Assembly: GCA_018817035.1 (NCBI GenBank)
Contig: JAHIUV010000194.1
Span: forward strand, 1-5,886
Length of the DNA stretch: 5,886 bases
Direction: 5' to 3'
Source of the DNA: Candidatus Omnitrophota bacterium
GTDB lineage: Bacteria > Omnitrophota > Gorgyraeia > Gorgyraeales > Gorgyraeaceae
In this document: positions 5,375 to 5,886 of the stretch, in pieces
How the letters are laid out: every line of letters begins with the position of its first letter
Numbering within the stretch: position 1 is the stretch's first letter
Notes under the pieces: generated by a model
Database searches by the model: none
Told to the model about the DNA's origin: nothing
Seen by the model: only the letters and a program-made list of their open reading frames with translations
Position numbers and translations under genes: made by a program

Positions 5375-5500
5375 TTCTCGACTCGCGGAGTTTACCTTGA
5401 GCGCAGCCGAAGGGCTCGCTCGAAGAATATTGTTTTTTGACAAACTCAGGACTTTGCTTGAAAAATATTGTTCGAGCGAGGCCGAAGGTCGAGTCGAGAA
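5375..5500. repeat. Modular intergenic palindromic repeat, copy 4 (opposite orientation)
   Basis: Outer arms TTCTCGACTCG (5375-5385) and CGAGTCGAGAA (5490-5500) are exact reverse complements. Inner arms at 5414-5431 (GCTCGCTCGAAGAATATT) and 5464-5481 (AATATTGTTCGAGCGAGG) pair with a G/G mismatch at the diagnostic position, the complement of the C/C in copies 1 and 2, so this copy is inverted. Read on the minus strand, its core is CAAAGTCCTGAGTTTGTC, as in copy 1. Its left slot carries the same module as copy 3 (minus-strand CCCTTCGGCTGCGCTCAAGG), which folds as GAGCGCAGCC/GGCTCGCTC (5399-5408/5413-5421, one bulge) around a GAAG loop. It occupies the pilP-pilQ gap. Confidence 0.9.
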
Positions 5501-5544
5501 CTTCACTTGCGATGACAAGTAAAAGCATGACAGACGGAGGAGAT

Positions 5545-5886
5545 ATGAAAATTTTTAAATATGTGGTTTTTATCAGCGTTTTATTTTTGCCTATGACAGG
5601 AATATCGGCGTTTGCGCAGGATCAGGATGAGGCAATGGATGAGATGGCCGCCTCCGAGCCGCAGAAAGCCGAAGAAACCGCGGCGATGACCTCAGGCAAT
5701 GTCACGTTGGATTTTAAAGACGCTGATATAATGAATGTCCTGAGGATACTTTCTTACAAGAGCGGCGTAAATATCGTAGCCGGACAGGATGTATCAGGGC
5801 CTATTACGATAAGGCTGACGGATGTGCCGTGGGAAAAAGCGCTTGAGGTAATACTGCGGACATACGGATATACATACGAGAGAGAA
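5545..5886 (+). CDS. pilQ: Type IV pilus secretin PilQ, N-terminal part (runs off the window)
   Basis: 114 codons are present with no stop before the window ends. Residues 1-24 form a Sec signal peptide (MKIFKYVVFISVLFLPMTG..) with a likely cleavage after A-F-A. A short acidic, Ala/Glu-rich linker (25-51) leads directly into a secretin/TonB short N-terminal domain (STN/N0): NVTLDFKDADIMNVLRILS (52-70), SGVNIVAGQDVSGPITI (73-89), LTDVPWEKALEVILRTYGY (91-109). The family forms a multimeric outer-membrane channel for the pilus, and N0 contacts PilP. Proteobacterial PilQ usually carries AMIN domains ahead of N0; there is no room for one here. GGAGG at 5536-5540, 4 nt before the ATG, supports the start. 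The beta-barrel end is outside the window. Confidence 0.92.
   Translation, partial: MKIFKYVVFISVLFLPMTGISAFAQDQDEAMDEMAASEPQKAEETAAMTSGNVTLDFKDADIMNVLRILSYKSGVNIVAGQDVSGPITIRLTDVPWEKALEVILRTYGYTYERE

Noticed and set aside
5270..5518. Minus-strand open frame across the end of pilP and repeat copy 4
   Set aside because: It is made of the antisense of pilP plus palindromic repeat, giving a Leu/Arg/Ser-rich low-complexity translation with no domain; not a credible gene.
1..5886. Repeats as a CRISPR array
   Set aside because: The copies are dispersed, separated by whole genes, of differing length and both orientations, with no regular unique spacers.

Overview
The window is a block of type IV pilus (T4P) assembly genes, all on the + strand, from a Gram-negative-type (diderm) bacterium. 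The diderm assignment rests on a complete pilM-N-O-P alignment set followed by the start of an outer-membrane secretin gene. The mixed-GC composition, heavy use of ATA (Ile) and AGG/AGA (Arg) codons, short GspG-like pilins with an RxFFxDExxxIR tail, and intergenic spaces packed with short palindromic modules fit an uncultured lineage such as Candidatus Omnitrophota (PVC group). That placement is inference, at about even odds; the sequence contains no phylogenetic marker.

Layout: 1-82 is the truncated end of an intergenic repeat. 102-1301 is pilC, the inner-membrane platform protein. 1302-1644 is a 343-bp spacer with a 12-bp hairpin, a complete repeat copy and a textbook sigma-70 promoter. 1645-2091 is a prepilin gene closed by a strong intrinsic terminator (2115-2151). 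2184-2220 holds a second promoter so close to the next ATG that the transcript should be leaderless or nearly so. 2221-2664 is a second, paralogous prepilin. 2665-2898 is a spacer almost filled by a large nested palindrome built from the same repeat modules. 2899-5352 is a tightly packed pilM-pilN-pilO-pilP operon, with ATGA overlaps at two junctions and a 2-bp gap at the third. 5353-5544 is another repeat copy. 5545 to the window end is the 5' part of pilQ.

Working together: the prepilins are processed by a prepilin peptidase (not in the window) and polymerised on the PilC platform by a PilB-type ATPase (not in the window). PilM in the cytoplasm binds the N-terminal INLLP tail of PilN. PilN and PilO form the inner-membrane/periplasmic alignment ring, and PilP links it to the PilQ secretin pore in the outer membrane.

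The genes are orthodox T4P genes. The unusual content is (i) a modular, structured intergenic repeat family with four copies in 5.9 kb, one an inside-out arrangement framed by 18-bp inverted arms, and (ii) two tandem pilins with different promoters, different translation-start architecture, different cysteine placement, and loss of the conserved helix proline in the second. I found no evidence of a phage, CRISPR array, transposase, RNA gene or defence system.
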